Shown here: positions 53,089 to 62,056 of the stretch, in pieces
How the letters are laid out: every line of letters begins with the position of its first letter
Position numbering within the stretch: the stretch's first letter is position 1
Source: Halorubrum aquaticum
Lineage (GTDB): Archaea; Halobacteriota; Halobacteria; Halobacteriales; Haloferacaceae
DNA: 64,000 nt
Direction of reading: 5' to 3'
Assembly (NCBI RefSeq): GCF_900113615.1
Contig: NZ_FOPZ01000006.1
Location: forward strand, 122,843 to 186,842
Position numbers and translations under genes: made by a program
Notes under the pieces: model-generated
Told to the model about the DNA's origin: nothing
The model's database searches: none
Seen by the model: the letters and a program-made list of their open reading frames with translations, nothing else

Positions 53089-54015
53089 TTAGTGTGAGAG
53101 AGAAACTTCGTAGTCGGCTGCCAGCCTCCGGAATTGAGTCCATTCGGGAAAACGGCGGCCAGTATCTTGCCCGTGTGTGTTCAGATACTGGAGTAGGGCA
53201 TCGATTGTCTCTTCCAGTTCATATTTCGCTGCTTGATCTCGGAGTTGGCCCTCGTCAATATCGAGATGGCTGATCAAGAGGGCACAGTACGATCGGTGAC
53301 GTGACCCATCATCGATCAAAAGCACGTGACAGCAAAGCGCCGCAGGCGACAAGCTGTCTGGATCTGTAGAATACAGGTAATAGCGGCGGCTCGTCAGGAG
53401 AAACTGGAGGCCAAACCTCGCGAACTCTGCTAACCCAGTCTCGTGGAAATTCTTTGAATCGATCTCCATTTCAGTTTGTGCGAGGAATTCGTCGTGCTCC
53501 TCCCAGAGAATCGTCCCATCCGGAACGACCGATCTGAGTCGCTGTCGATGGTCATAATGAACGAGTTCACGTGCGAACTCACGTAGTTGCTCGAAGTTCC
53601 CGGTGAAGTAGTACTGACTGTCTTCTCTGCCTACCAAGCCACGATTGCGGAATCGTCTCAGCACGCGATTGACGGTGTTACGATAGTTGTCGCTTTTCTC
53701 AGCGATCTCAGAGACAGTTCGCGGTTGGTCGATGTAGTACAACACCTCGAGAGCTTTGCCGGTCAGCAGCTCGGAGAAGTCGATATGGGGGTACTGGCGG
53801 ACGAGGTCCTGGTAGATCTCGACGGCGCGGGCATCCGATGGGACGACTCGTTTTCGTCGGCCGTCGCGTTCGGTATAGACGAGCCCTTTCTCGACGAGGT
53901 CGGCGACGGCACGAGAGAGGTAGCTCTCGCTATGGTCGAGCTTCGTCGCGAGCTCGGAGATCGTATCGCCGCGGGCGACCGTGGCGAGGACCTTGAGTTC
54001 GATGCGCCGAAGCAC
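53089..54015 (-). CDS. Double winged-helix transcriptional regulator
   Basis: 308 aa with two winged helices: residues 1-62 (KVLATVARGDTISELATKLDHSESYLSRAVADLVEKGLVYTERDGRRK) and about 83-140 (EVLYYIDQPRTVSEIAEKSDNYRNTVNRVLRRFRNRGLV). The C-terminal half is a mixed fold of unknown function (EEHDEFLAQTEMEI ... RRYYLYSTDPDSL). Its promoter shares the 139-bp intergenic region, and the TTAACCAACA operator, with the divergent gene at 54154. It is a candidate for the protein that binds that operator (inference). Confidence 0.78.
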   Translation of the reverse strand: MLRRIELKVLATVARGDTISELATKLDHSESYLSRAVADLVEKGLVYTERDGRRKRVVPSDARAVEIYQDLVRQYPHIDFSELLTGKALEVLYYIDQPRTVSEIAEKSDNYRNTVNRVLRRFRNRGLVGREDSQYYFTGNFEQLREFARELVHYDHRQRLRSVVPDGTILWEEHDEFLAQTEMEIDSKNFHETGLAEFARFGLQFLLTSRRYYLYSTDPDSLSPAALCCHVLLIDDGSRHRSYCALLISHLDIDEGQLRDQAAKYELEETIDALLQYLNTHGQDTGRRFPEWTQFRRLAADYEVSLSH

Positions 54016-54098
54016 AGTATAACGTAGTACAAAATTAATTTATAAACAAGTTTCGAGTAGTGTTACATCCAGCGAGCACGGGAGCCGTCTCCATCGTC

Positions 54099-54139
54099 TT
54101 AACCAACAAAACTATGGATTCGTGGGTTGTGTTGGTTAA
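54099..54139. promoter_or_regulatory. Shared operator, copy 1 (TTAACCAACA ... TGTTGGTTAA)
   Basis: Perfect 10-bp inverted repeat with a 21-bp spacer, in the divergent region between the double winged-helix gene (start 54015, 84 bp away) and the gene at 54154 (15 bp away). Its position overlapping the latter's transcription start suits a repressor. Confidence 0.7.
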
Positions 54140-54153
54140 CACGAGGCCAACTG

Positions 54154-54477
54154 ATGTCCTACGAACCCCCGACCCCACCGGCAGATCTCGCAACGGAGGT
54201 CGTCAACGTGCTTAACGAGTCGTCTCCAGAGCAGCTCCTAGATGTTGCTACGTACGCTGAAGCGCTCGCCGAGCACAAGGTACGAGAGGCCCGTCTCGAG
54301 GAGTCGCCAGATCAAGAGGAGGTCGAAGAGCGACCAGACGAGCTCCCAGACGACGTTCCTGCCAAAGCGACGATCACGATCAAGGATATCAACGACAATC
54401 GCTACTACTACTGGCAGTGGCGGGATGGAGAGCAAGTCAAATCCAAGTATAAGTCACCAGTCAATCCTGACGAGTAG
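54154..54477 (+). CDS. DUF6788-like small acidic protein
   Basis: 107 aa from the ATG at 54154 (MSYEPPTPPADLATEVV); a GTG at 54127 lies inside the operator and is unlikely. N-terminal helical half (VNVLNESSPEQLLDVATYAEALAEHKVREAR), acidic linker, and C-terminal beta-rich motif KDINDNRYYYWQWRDGEQVKSKY, characteristic of a protein family (DUF6788-like) found near haloarchaeal replication genes. Function unknown. It precedes the origin-box cluster. Confidence 0.68.
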   Translation: MSYEPPTPPADLATEVVNVLNESSPEQLLDVATYAEALAEHKVREARLEESPDQEEVEERPDELPDDVPAKATITIKDINDNRYYYWQWRDGEQVKSKYKSPVNPDE

Positions 54478-54510
54478 AACAGATGGCTAGCCCGATCTTG
54501 CGGCGTACAC

Positions 54511-54734
54511 ACCCCGTGTGCGAAATGAAATTCTTAGAGATATCTCGTTGGCACCCCCCGTGTGCGAAATGATTCTACTCTCAACCGGGGTAGACCCCGT
54601 GTGAGAGATGAATCAGCTGACGAGTTGTGCGGGGACACCCCGTGTGCGAAATGAAAATATGAGTACGATTGTCAGACACACTTAGAATATATAACATTTC
54701 TTCTGGCAGGATCACACCCCCGTGTGCGAAATGA
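54511..54734 (+). repeat. Origin-recognition-box cluster 1 (five boxes)
   Basis: Five direct copies of an ACCCCGTGTGCGAAATGA-type box: 54511-54528, 54553-54572, 54594-54612 (GAGAGATGA variant), 54637-54654 and 54716-54734. They match the mini-ORB pattern bound by haloarchaeal Orc1/Cdc6. This cluster is just downstream of the orc1 gene end. The spacing is irregular (about 40, 40, 43 and 79 bp). Confidence 0.82.
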
Positions 54735-54764
54735 ATCAAATAGCAGCGACTGTGTCGCTCCGAG

Positions 54765-56111
54765 TTACTTTCCCTCAAAGAAGTCGTCTATCTGTGCGTT
54801 GACAACTGACTTGATAAGATCACCTTCGTTATCTGCTTCCTCGATCCGGATATCTGCTCGAAGGGTTTCAGCAACCACGCCAGGATTGTCAACGAACGTG
54901 TACTCTTTGTGAACGCCACTCCCGTAGCCACGTCCCCGCTTTTCTGATGTGACAAAATTGTATGTCTCTGCCTCACTCATATAGCGGAGATAGGAGTCGC
55001 GCGATTTTGTATCGGCATCAAGTAAGTCAGTAAGATACTGATACACACGGTACGCGACTGTGCTGGGAACGGCGTTCAGGTTGCGTTGTGAGTAGACGGG
55101 GACGATTGCAGTAGCGTAAAGCGAGAGCTTCTTTTGGGTCGACAGACCCTGCATTTGAGTCAATGTCCGATCCCGTTCCGCTTCTTTCTGGGCATCGCGA
55201 ACGTGTCCTTCATCAACCGTATCTTCGTTCTCTCGGTCCGCAATCTCGCCTGCTTTCCGGAATAGATCGATCGCTTTCCGCGCGTCGCCGTGATCCTGTG
55301 CCGCAAACGCTGAGCTAAGTGGAATAATACCGTCTTCAAGGACATCCTCCCGATACGCATCACGACGTCGTCGTAGAATGGATTGTAGTTGGTCCGCATC
55401 ATAGTCTGAGAAGACGACGTCTTGCGGATTGAACGAACTCTCAGCCCGGCCGTCAAGGTTCTCCATGAATCGGGGATCGTTCGTGAGCGCAGCAACGGAC
55501 ACGTGCCCCTCGATTTGACCGAGTTGTGATGCCCGAGAGAGTTGATAAAGCAGCTTTGAGTAAGCTGGTTCCTCGTTCGGGTCCCGCTGTCGTCCCACCA
55601 GGAGGTCAATCTCATCCAAGATGATAATGACCGAGTCGAAATTGTTACTCAGGATCTCATAGAATCGGCTGAGTTTCTGGTCTGTCGAGACGCCACTCTG
55701 CGGGACACCGACTTCGACGTCGGCTTCATTAGCGGCGTTTTCCACAAGACGATAGACGGCCCTATCGTGCGATTTGATTGTCTGACAGTTGATCTTAATA
55801 ACGCCAAAACGGTCATCTTGGGCGTTCGCGAGTTCAAGAACCTGCTGACAGACCGCATTGATGATGAGTGACTTCCCCGTCCCCGATGGGCCGTAGAGAA
55901 GCATATTGGGCGGGCGGTTCCCCTGTAATGCCGGTCGGAGATAGGTGATGATGTCGTCCAGCTGGTCATCACGACCGACGATCCGGTCCTCGTCGATGAC
56001 GGCATCCGGGTCAAGAAGACCCTTATCTCGAAAAACCGAATTCTGAACGCCCTCTTGGAGGCGACCTTTGATAGATTGTGAGAGGGACTGTTGATCGTCG
56101 CCGTCAGCCAT
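54765..56111 (-). CDS. orc1: Orc1/Cdc6 replication initiator
   Basis: 448 aa. Archaeal Orc1/Cdc6 binds origin boxes and recruits the MCM helicase. AAA+ domain with Walker A GPSGTGKS (74-81), Walker B SVIIILDEIDLL (Asp166-Glu167), sensor 1 ALTNDPRF and sensor 2 HGDARKAIDLFRKAGEIA; C-terminal winged helix (about 345-440; LDADTKSRDSYLRYMSEAETYNF, GRGYGSGVHKEYTF). All ATPase motifs are intact. Box clusters lie on both sides of the gene, so it is the dedicated initiator of this origin. Such orc1-origin pairs occur on both chromosomes and megaplasmids of haloarchaea. Confidence 0.95.
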   Translation of the reverse strand: MADGDDQQSLSQSIKGRLQEGVQNSVFRDKGLLDPDAVIDEDRIVGRDDQLDDIITYLRPALQGNRPPNMLLYGPSGTGKSLIINAVCQQVLELANAQDDRFGVIKINCQTIKSHDRAVYRLVENAANEADVEVGVPQSGVSTDQKLSRFYEILSNNFDSVIIILDEIDLLVGRQRDPNEEPAYSKLLYQLSRASQLGQIEGHVSVAALTNDPRFMENLDGRAESSFNPQDVVFSDYDADQLQSILRRRRDAYREDVLEDGIIPLSSAFAAQDHGDARKAIDLFRKAGEIADRENEDTVDEGHVRDAQKEAERDRTLTQMQGLSTQKKLSLYATAIVPVYSQRNLNAVPSTVAYRVYQYLTDLLDADTKSRDSYLRYMSEAETYNFVTSEKRGRGYGSGVHKEYTFVDNPGVVAETLRADIRIEEADNEGDLIKSVVNAQIDDFFEGK

Positions 56112-56150
56112 ATTTGCGCAGTTAGGTCGAAACTATAAATAAATATGGGT

Positions 56151-56815
56151 ACCGTGTGCGAGATTAAATTTGCTGAATTCTACCGATACAGAGTGTTTCT
56201 CGATGGGTAGACGAAATAATTCCGTAACCACGGGCGAAATCAATTGATCGTAGTGACCCCCCGTGTGCGATATGAAATGTCGATCAGGCCATCGAACAGC
56301 TGTCGATGTCGAGGCAAGACAGAAGAATTCAGCGGAGGTACTCCCCGTGTGCGAGATGAAACACTGGACATATTCTCGACCAGATGTGCCGAAAATATCT
56401 CTTGAATATCCCGAGCAGAGTCTGATCTCGTCGATAAGTCACCCCCACACCCCGTGTGCGATATGAATTTGACGAGAAGGTAGGCACGGACGAACCATCC
56501 AAAGATGTCGGAATTCGGTGAGAGAGTCCACGAGAAGACGATAAACCGACAGAGACGTTCAGCTCACGAAGGAATAAAGCCTCGGACAAGTTCGGTTATA
56601 TCACGAAACATACTGTTTCGTTTCAACCGACCTTAGGCCCATTGCGGCTATGGTTGACAGAGCGGCTATGTAAATGTTTCCAAAATATAGCCTGTCTTGA
56701 TATCGCTGTCTTTGAGACCTCTTCTCCGTAAAATAGCGGATTCCCGATGTTTCATGGTCTCTCTCCCCGATCACCCCTCCCCACCATCTTCGCAATTTCA
56801 TATCGCACACGGGGT
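56151..56815. other. Putative replication origin with flanking origin boxes
   Basis: Upstream of orc1 are boxes at 56151-56166 (degenerate), 56256-56275, 56341-56360 and 56449-56467, all in plus orientation, and one inverted box at 56797-56815. The pair at 56449 and 56797 faces inward around about 330 bp containing AT-rich tracts (ATGTAAATGTTTCCAAAATA) and a CGAAACA / TGTTTCG palindrome (56604-56620). That is the usual layout of a haloarchaeal oriC with its unwinding element. No gene is supported in this interval. Confidence 0.78.
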
Positions 56816-56844
56816 GTGGGGGTTCGACCCTAAAGGGATCTTAG

Positions 56845-56878
56845 GTAACCAACAAACCCACTCCGCTGTGTTGGTTAA
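56845..56878. promoter_or_regulatory. Shared operator, copy 2 (variant spacing)
   Basis: GTAACCAACA (56845-56854) and TGTTGGTTAA (56869-56878), 9 of 10 bases paired, with only a 14-bp spacer. It overlaps the stop codon of the DNA polymerase and abuts the inverted origin box, so here it may act on the origin or as a decayed copy. Confidence 0.5.
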
Positions 56879-59040
56879 CTGTTCTCTGTGCTCGCGTACG
56901 CTGCCAACTTCGGGACCCGCGTCTCCGTGAGTTCTCGACGAATCTCCGTCCGATCCCAGCCAAGCGGTGACAGCACACTCTCGACAGCTCTGACGAGTTG
57001 CGTCTCGTAGTACGACGCATCGTACGACTCGACCTCCTCGTGAGTCAACGCGACCCGTTCTCGCGAGCTTTTCTCGTCGTCGACGACCACGTACTCGATG
57101 TCTTGGCCTGGATGAACAGCGAGATCCTGATCGCGAGCCCGCTTCAGCGCCGCCACGTTCTGGGTATTTTGCGTGTATCCCTCCAGCGGCTTGGAGACTC
57201 GATTCTGTTCGACGAGCTGCTCGACCGGCACCGTTCCAGCGTGGAGGCGCTTGATGGCATCTTGGAGACAGTCGAGTACGGCGTCCGGTGATCGAGTCGC
57301 GTCGAACCGTTCGAGACAATCCCGCTGGACATCCTCAATAAACGGCGGGGTCGACCGCTGGCGAGCCTCGATACCGCGTAACTTGAACTCGTCGTTGGCA
57401 GCCACCTTGCCGAAATACTTCGTGAGTGCGCCGGCGTTGCTCTCGCGCTGGGGAACGAACGCCACCCAGTCATAATGGGCTTCGTGTTCGAGCCGAATCT
57501 CGACGCGTTCCGTGATCGCCGTCGTGAGCGCTTCAAGGTTTTCGCGGTCATCGTCGTCGACGTCGGGGTCCGGAGTCACCCATATGGAGTCAACGATGCC
57601 GTGGACGACGCGCCAGCCGCCGTCCTCCAGCTGCTGTTTCGCCGTCAGCAGAATCTCGCGAGCGAACGCGTTGATTGCTTCGTGGCACTCGATGCGGCCG
57701 AACTTCGCGTTGCTGAACCCCTGGTAGCCAAAGCAGGCGACCAGGATCCACTTCAGCGCTCCCGACCGCCCCTCGAGTTCCGCTAGGCGATCCTCGTCGG
57801 GGTCGTCTCGTTTCCTCTCGCGACGGATGGCTGCCTTGATCTCGTCGCGAGCGTCGATGATCGGCTGGAGCACGTCAACGAGGTAGCCTCGATCATCGCA
57901 GATTGAGTACCCGAGGCCGGGAACGTCCTTGCGGTCGCTGTGGCAGTCACACCGGATGACGTCCGGTGACACATTCCGAGTACAGATGATATTCGGGTAC
58001 AACGAGGAGAAGTCGAGTTCGTGGACGTTTTCGTGGAGGCCGACCTCGGGTGCGAAGATGAACCCGCCGCGGTCGGCGTCGTGGAGCGTCCCCATCGGCT
58101 TGTAGAACTCATGCCGCCAGGAGTTCCACGGGACGAGGACACCACGGTCGTGGGCCTCACAAATCTGGATCGCCGTGAGGACGTTCCCGATCGATGCCCA
58201 CGCGAGCTCCTGGATAGGCTTTTTCGAACGCGACACGAGATCGAGGACACCGTCGAGGTTCGCCTCCCCGTAGAAGAACGTGTTCGACTCGTCGATGATC
58301 GCTCGACCGGGCACGTTGTACCGCGCCGGGGAGTGACCGACGCGGCCGTAGCTCGAGTACGTCGACCGGCTCGCGAGCTGCTGGTAGTCGACGTCCGGCC
58401 ATCGACTCAATAAGAAGTCGTCGACGCCGGCGTCCGTCGCCATCTCGTGGAGGGTCGGGATGATCTCGCTCGTCGAGCAGACGAGAATGTCTGGGTCGTG
58501 TGTCTCGATCGCCGCTTGGACGGTGGTGAGTATGTCTCTCGATGAGTCGGTAACAGTCTCGCCCGCAATTGTGAGCTCGCTGTACGTGTCTTGGCCTGTC
58601 TCGGTCACTGGAATACCGAGCCGGAGTGTTGACAGTTCTGCCGTCGGAGTTGGATCGCAACTGGTCTCCAGACAGTACCGGAACGATCGCGAGAAATCGA
58701 CGTTGAAACAGGCGAGATCGCCGACCGGGTGCGCCGACAGTTGGCGTGCCTGTCGCGCAAGCGGTGTGACGCGGTCGACGTGGTCGACGTCGACAGCGAG
58801 AGCGGGCTCGTCGTCACGACGAAATCCGGGGCGCCGGGATACGATCTCTGTCGCGACGACATCTGGGTGTCGTTCGTATTGTGAGCGAAGTGGCGTGAGA
58901 TCGATGTCGGTGTCAGAGTCACGTGCTGTGACGTAGAAACGAGGTGTGTAGTCGTCGCGTTCGGTCGCGGTTGCGCCGTCGCTGGTCGCTTCCCATTCAA
59001 GAACGCGACCATCGTCAAGGAAATCGATTGTGAACGCCAT
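56875..59040 (-). CDS. Divergent family-B DNA polymerase (PolB2-like)
   Basis: 721 aa. Polymerase motif A is intact: ELDFSSLYPNII with Asp343. Motif B reads KWILVACFGYQGF (430-442) in place of the usual KxxxNSxYG. Motif C is HGIVDS (480-485) instead of YGDTDS: the first Asp is Ile, but the second, Asp484, is kept. The N-terminal exonuclease-like domain lacks the DIE motif, so proofreading is probably absent. This is the profile of archaeal PolB2-type enzymes, thought to do error-prone or translesion synthesis. It shares the TTAACCAACA operator region with the divergent winged-helix gene and lies beside orc1. Confidence 0.85.
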   Translation of the reverse strand: MAFTIDFLDDGRVLEWEATSDGATATERDDYTPRFYVTARDSDTDIDLTPLRSQYERHPDVVATEIVSRRPGFRRDDEPALAVDVDHVDRVTPLARQARQLSAHPVGDLACFNVDFSRSFRYCLETSCDPTPTAELSTLRLGIPVTETGQDTYSELTIAGETVTDSSRDILTTVQAAIETHDPDILVCSTSEIIPTLHEMATDAGVDDFLLSRWPDVDYQQLASRSTYSSYGRVGHSPARYNVPGRAIIDESNTFFYGEANLDGVLDLVSRSKKPIQELAWASIGNVLTAIQICEAHDRGVLVPWNSWRHEFYKPMGTLHDADRGGFIFAPEVGLHENVHELDFSSLYPNIICTRNVSPDVIRCDCHSDRKDVPGLGYSICDDRGYLVDVLQPIIDARDEIKAAIRRERKRDDPDEDRLAELEGRSGALKWILVACFGYQGFSNAKFGRIECHEAINAFAREILLTAKQQLEDGGWRVVHGIVDSIWVTPDPDVDDDDRENLEALTTAITERVEIRLEHEAHYDWVAFVPQRESNAGALTKYFGKVAANDEFKLRGIEARQRSTPPFIEDVQRDCLERFDATRSPDAVLDCLQDAIKRLHAGTVPVEQLVEQNRVSKPLEGYTQNTQNVAALKRARDQDLAVHPGQDIEYVVVDDEKSSRERVALTHEEVESYDASYYETQLVRAVESVLSPLGWDRTEIRRELTETRVPKLAAYASTENS

Positions 59041-59223
59041 TTGCGGTAGTCATCCACCTACGTGTCTCTACACCGGAGTCCCGCATAATCGCCGGTGTGT
59101 CTGTTCCGGATTTCGGGAAACAGAGATCGTATCGACAAGAACAGCGGACTCTCGCGGATTCGCTCTGTTAACCCCACTTCCAGAATCGTTTCCGAGTTTG
59201 TTATCTGAACCTCCGGTGGCGCG

Positions 59224-59265
59224 TTAACCAACAGAACTGCCGTTTCACAGGTGGTTGTTGGTTAA
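59224..59265. promoter_or_regulatory. Shared operator, copy 3
   Basis: TTAACCAACA (59224-59233) and TGTTGGTTAA (59256-59265), perfect 10-bp arms, 22-bp spacer, in the divergent region between the polymerase (start 59040) and the winged-helix gene (start 59358). Confidence 0.7.
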
Positions 59266-59357
59266 GACTGCTATGGACAGTCCTCCATATCTTGAATTCG
59301 GTGAACAATATACTACCCCACAGATTATTATGCCGCTCTCCCGTTGGTTGGCACATA

Positions 59358-59969
59358 ATGTCCGAAGAGCCGTCCCCACCCCACCGAGTCAGCCCGGATG
59401 GCGGCACCGAACACCGTGACGTGAACGACGTCGTCGAAGAGGAATGGATCGAGGAGACGACGCCCTTTGAACGAGTGTACGAAGTCATCTCTCGTGTGTA
59501 CGATCCGCTGTCTGCAGCACAGATCGCCGAGCGTGCCCGCGTCTCACCGACCACGGCGCGAAAGCACCTGCGAACGCTCGAGAGCGCTGGTGAGGTAACG
59601 ACGTCTCAGGACGGTCAGACGACGCACTACCGACGGTCGGAAACGGCTATCGTCACCGAACACGCCCAGTCGCTCCTCGCAGAACGGACGCCCGAAGAGA
59701 TCGCGTCCGGCATCGCTGATATGAAGGCGCAGATACAGGCGTGGCGCGAGGAATACGGTGTTGATTCACCTGAAAAATTCGCCCGAGAATTGGATATCGG
59801 CGACGCCGACAGCGAGCATGGTGCACTTCTCACAGAATGGCAAACGACGCGACGCAACCTCGCGCTCGCACAGGCAACACTCGCGATCGGTGAGGTGAGC
59901 CAAACTGGTCACCTCACTGGCACGGACACGGATGACGATGGTAACGGCGATACATCCATCGTGGTATGA
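59358..59969 (+). CDS. Winged-helix protein (DUF7342-like)
   Basis: 203 aa from the ATG at 59358 (MSEEPSPPHRV); the frame opens at 59292. Winged helix at about 42-95 (VISRVYDPLSAAQIAERARVSPTTARKHLRTLESAGEV, then TTHYRRSE), followed by a helical region (EHAQSLLAERTPEEIASGIADMKAQIQAWREEYG) and an acidic tail. Similar proteins are common on haloarchaeal plasmids. The following gene starts within its stop (ATGA), forming a two-gene operon under operator copy 3. Confidence 0.78.
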   Translation: MSEEPSPPHRVSPDGGTEHRDVNDVVEEEWIEETTPFERVYEVISRVYDPLSAAQIAERARVSPTTARKHLRTLESAGEVTTSQDGQTTHYRRSETAIVTEHAQSLLAERTPEEIASGIADMKAQIQAWREEYGVDSPEKFARELDIGDADSEHGALLTEWQTTRRNLALAQATLAIGEVSQTGHLTGTDTDDDGNGDTSIVV

Positions 59970-60448
59970 CCGACGACGGAGACCCCGCTCACCATATTCA
60001 GCCAGACGAGCAGTCTGAGGTATTTGGTCCTATCGACGCCGGGGCACTACGAGAAATACGGGACCTGTTCGTGGAACTAGAGCCGCTGGTCCAGGCGGCG
60101 TCATTAGACGACCCCCTGAATCCACAGACACTTTCCGTTGAACTATCCGACGGCGTCGGAGCGGCGTCATCCGCGCGGATAGATGTCCGGTGGAGTCTCA
60201 CCGGGAACTACGCCGCACACTACACAGATGACCGAGACCGAAATTTTCGGTTCGACTGTCATCCGAAACCCGACGCGCCGCGCCGACACTTCCATTCACC
60301 TCCCGATGCTCTGAGCCGTCCTGTCGACACATCTTGTATTGCTGTGTCTGAAACAGGCCTTGTGACGCGAGCGATTCTCCAGCGGTGGGGATACGCCTAT
60401 ACGAATGGAACATTCGATGGGATCAACGACGCAGAAAATCCGCCATAG
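59966..60448 (+). CDS. Hypothetical soluble protein, operon partner of winged-helix gene
   Basis: 160 aa, no membrane segment. The core SSARIDVRWSLTGNYAAHYTDDRDRNFRFDCHPKPDAPRRHFHSPP followed by ETGLVTRAILQRWGYAY is distinctive, with conserved-looking His, Cys and Asp residues, but I do not recognise the family. The 4-bp overlap with a winged-helix gene gives the layout of a toxin-antitoxin pair; that is only an inference from layout. Confidence 0.68.
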   Translation: MTDDGDPAHHIQPDEQSEVFGPIDAGALREIRDLFVELEPLVQAASLDDPLNPQTLSVELSDGVGAASSARIDVRWSLTGNYAAHYTDDRDRNFRFDCHPKPDAPRRHFHSPPDALSRPVDTSCIAVSETGLVTRAILQRWGYAYTNGTFDGINDAENPP

Positions 60449-60609
60449 AAGCCTTGTCGGCACGGGTTCTTTTACAGGATCCGTGTTTTCAGAGCACAAT
60501 CAACTGCTCTTCCATTGTGAGTTACTCACCTCGATGGACCAAATAGTTGGATGGTCTCGCCGCAACCATAGTAAAATATTTTAAGATGGTAGGGGACCAA
60601 CTGACTTAT

Positions 60610-61065
60610 ATGACCAACTCGTCCGACCGAGTGTCAATTCCTGACGGCGGTTCGCTCCGACGGCGTGACGACCCTAATGAGGGCGATAACGGGTTCGACC
60701 TTGACGTTGAACTCCCTGAAGACAGCCTGTTCGATCTTGACGATTACTTGAAGATGTACGAAGTGGCGTCTAAGCCCAAGCAATATCTGATCCTTGAGGC
60801 GCTCGCGGAGAATAATCAACTCAGCACCAGCGAACTATCAATGGTACTTGGTGAGGAGGATAACGCGCTCCACTATCCGCTCCGGACGCTCAAGGATGTC
60901 GCACTCATCAAGAACCGACGCGATCCGAATACGGGGACTGAAGAGACCTATTCGTACTACGAACTGACGGAGCTAGGACGGATCGTGTTGACCGAGGGGA
61001 TCCGCGAGGGTGTCCAAATACTGGCTCGGCAAGAAGCATCTCTCGAAGACAAATATAGCAAGTAA
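60610..61065 (+). CDS. Winged-helix transcriptional regulator
   Basis: 151 aa from the ATG at 60610 (MTNSSDRVSIPDGG). An acidic N-terminus is followed by a winged helix (about 62-140: ASKPKQYLILEALAENNQLSTSELSMVLGEEDNALHYPLRTLKDVALIKNRRD ... YSYYELTELGRIVL) and a short helical tail. It converges on the exonuclease operon. Regulatory target unknown; one of several candidates for the operator-binding protein. Confidence 0.75.
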   Translation: MTNSSDRVSIPDGGSLRRRDDPNEGDNGFDLDVELPEDSLFDLDDYLKMYEVASKPKQYLILEALAENNQLSTSELSMVLGEEDNALHYPLRTLKDVALIKNRRDPNTGTEETYSYYELTELGRIVLTEGIREGVQILARQEASLEDKYSK

Positions 61066-61098
61066 ATCGCCCCGAGGCCCTCGACAGTTTTTGCACAT

Positions 61099-61755
61099 TC
61101 ACCCTTCACTAATCACTGGGTCAAGCGATTTCATCGAAAAATCTGATTTCGAGCAGTATCGTTCGGCGATGTCCATCAGCGCTCGTGTGCGGCGAATATC
61201 GGCGACGTTGTGGAGTACGACCGCTTCGAAATCACCAGTCTCCCACGCGTTGACGGCCTCGCTACTTTCCCCAAATGGATCGACTGTGCCGTGGCCGGAA
61301 GCCACGAGCTCGTCATACACTCCAGTGAGGCTGTTCTCACTCGTATTGAACCGTGAGGAGAAGACCTCCATCACGTCGATGTACGGCAGCTCGGCGAACG
61401 GCCACTCGCGTTCATGATGACTCAACCGCGTTCGAAGAAATGGCAGATCGAATCCACCCTTCCAGGTTTCCCCGTTGTAGGCAACGAGCTTGACATCTCG
61501 CTGTGCGATCGTGGCGTCGACGAACGTCTTGACGGCGTCCAACAGCGCGTCCTCATCGTCGTGAACAGAGAGCGTCACTGGCGTGGTGAGATGGTCGTTC
61601 ACTTGCTGTTCGATATCTGAGGCACACGCACTCCCGTCTGTATTGAGGAACACTCGCGAGCCGATTTCGGCGTCGAAGCCGACGACGGTCAGCTGGTCAG
61701 TCGTCGAAAATCCCGTCGTCTCGATGTCGAATGCGATCGTCGCGAGTGTACTCAT
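61099..61755 (-). CDS. DEDD-type 3'-5' exonuclease
   Basis: 218 aa with an RNase H-like fold. Exo I: Asp10 and Glu12 in AFDIETTGF. Exo II: Asp103 in NGETWKGGFDLPFLRTRL. Exo III: Asp186 in LHNVADIRRT, with His182 four residues before it. All four metal ligands are present, so it should be active on DNA or RNA. It is the last gene of an operon with a RadA-like protein and a small helical protein. Since the polymerase nearby lacks its own exonuclease motif, this enzyme could supply it in trans (inference). Confidence 0.83.
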   Translation of the reverse strand: MSTLATIAFDIETTGFSTTDQLTVVGFDAEIGSRVFLNTDGSACASDIEQQVNDHLTTPVTLSVHDDEDALLDAVKTFVDATIAQRDVKLVAYNGETWKGGFDLPFLRTRLSHHEREWPFAELPYIDVMEVFSSRFNTSENSLTGVYDELVASGHGTVDPFGESSEAVNAWETGDFEAVVLHNVADIRRTRALMDIAERYCSKSDFSMKSLDPVISEG

Positions 61756-62054
61756 TGGGATTCCTCGCTGGTTTCTTCATCGGTGCGCTGTTCGTTGAGT
61801 CGGCGTTCGAGCACTTCGAGGCGTTCCTCATGGTCTTCCAATGTGGCCTCCTGTTCGAGATCGATACTGAATAGCGCCGGCACCAGTGGATTCTGGTGGT
61901 TCAACAGCCCACTCGCGTCGGCGTGTTCGCGAGCGTACTCGAACAGCTGGTCGAAGCGTGGTTGGTCGCGACGACGGAGCGCCCGTCGGAACTCCGCCCA
62001 GCGGTCTTCGATAGCCCGCAGCGCATCCCGATATGTCGGGTTCGTGCGTCCCAT
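61752..62054 (-). CDS. Small helical protein (DUF8156-like)
   Basis: 100 aa from the ATG at 62054 (MGRTNPTYRDALRAIEDRW); the longer frame to 62081 overlaps the upstream gene. Almost wholly helical: RDQPRFDQLFEYAREHADASGLLNHQNPLVPALFSIDLEQEATLEDHEERLEVLERRL, the last part being a coiled coil. The sequence type recurs next to haloarchaeal polymerase B and exonuclease genes. Overlaps the exonuclease start by 4 bp and follows the RadA-like gene by 2 bp. Likely an adaptor in a complex with its operon partners. Confidence 0.75.
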   Translation of the reverse strand: MGRTNPTYRDALRAIEDRWAEFRRALRRRDQPRFDQLFEYAREHADASGLLNHQNPLVPALFSIDLEQEATLEDHEERLEVLERRLNEQRTDEETSEESQ

Positions 62055-62056
62055 TG

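Noticed and set aside
56601..56810. 69-codon minus-strand frame between origin boxes
   Set aside because: Starts inside an origin box (MCDMK is the reverse of the box itself), basic composition; the DNA is better explained as origin.
54511..56815. CRISPR array suggested by repeated CCCCGTGTGCGAAATGA
   Set aside because: The repeat is only about 18 bp, spacing is irregular (40 to over 100 bp), one copy is inverted, copies flank an orc1 gene and no cas gene is present. Origin boxes explain it.
56875..59040. Calling the polymerase inactive because motif C lacks the first Asp
   Set aside because: The two metal ligands usually regarded as essential, motif A Asp343 and the second motif C Asp484, are both present, so activity cannot be excluded.
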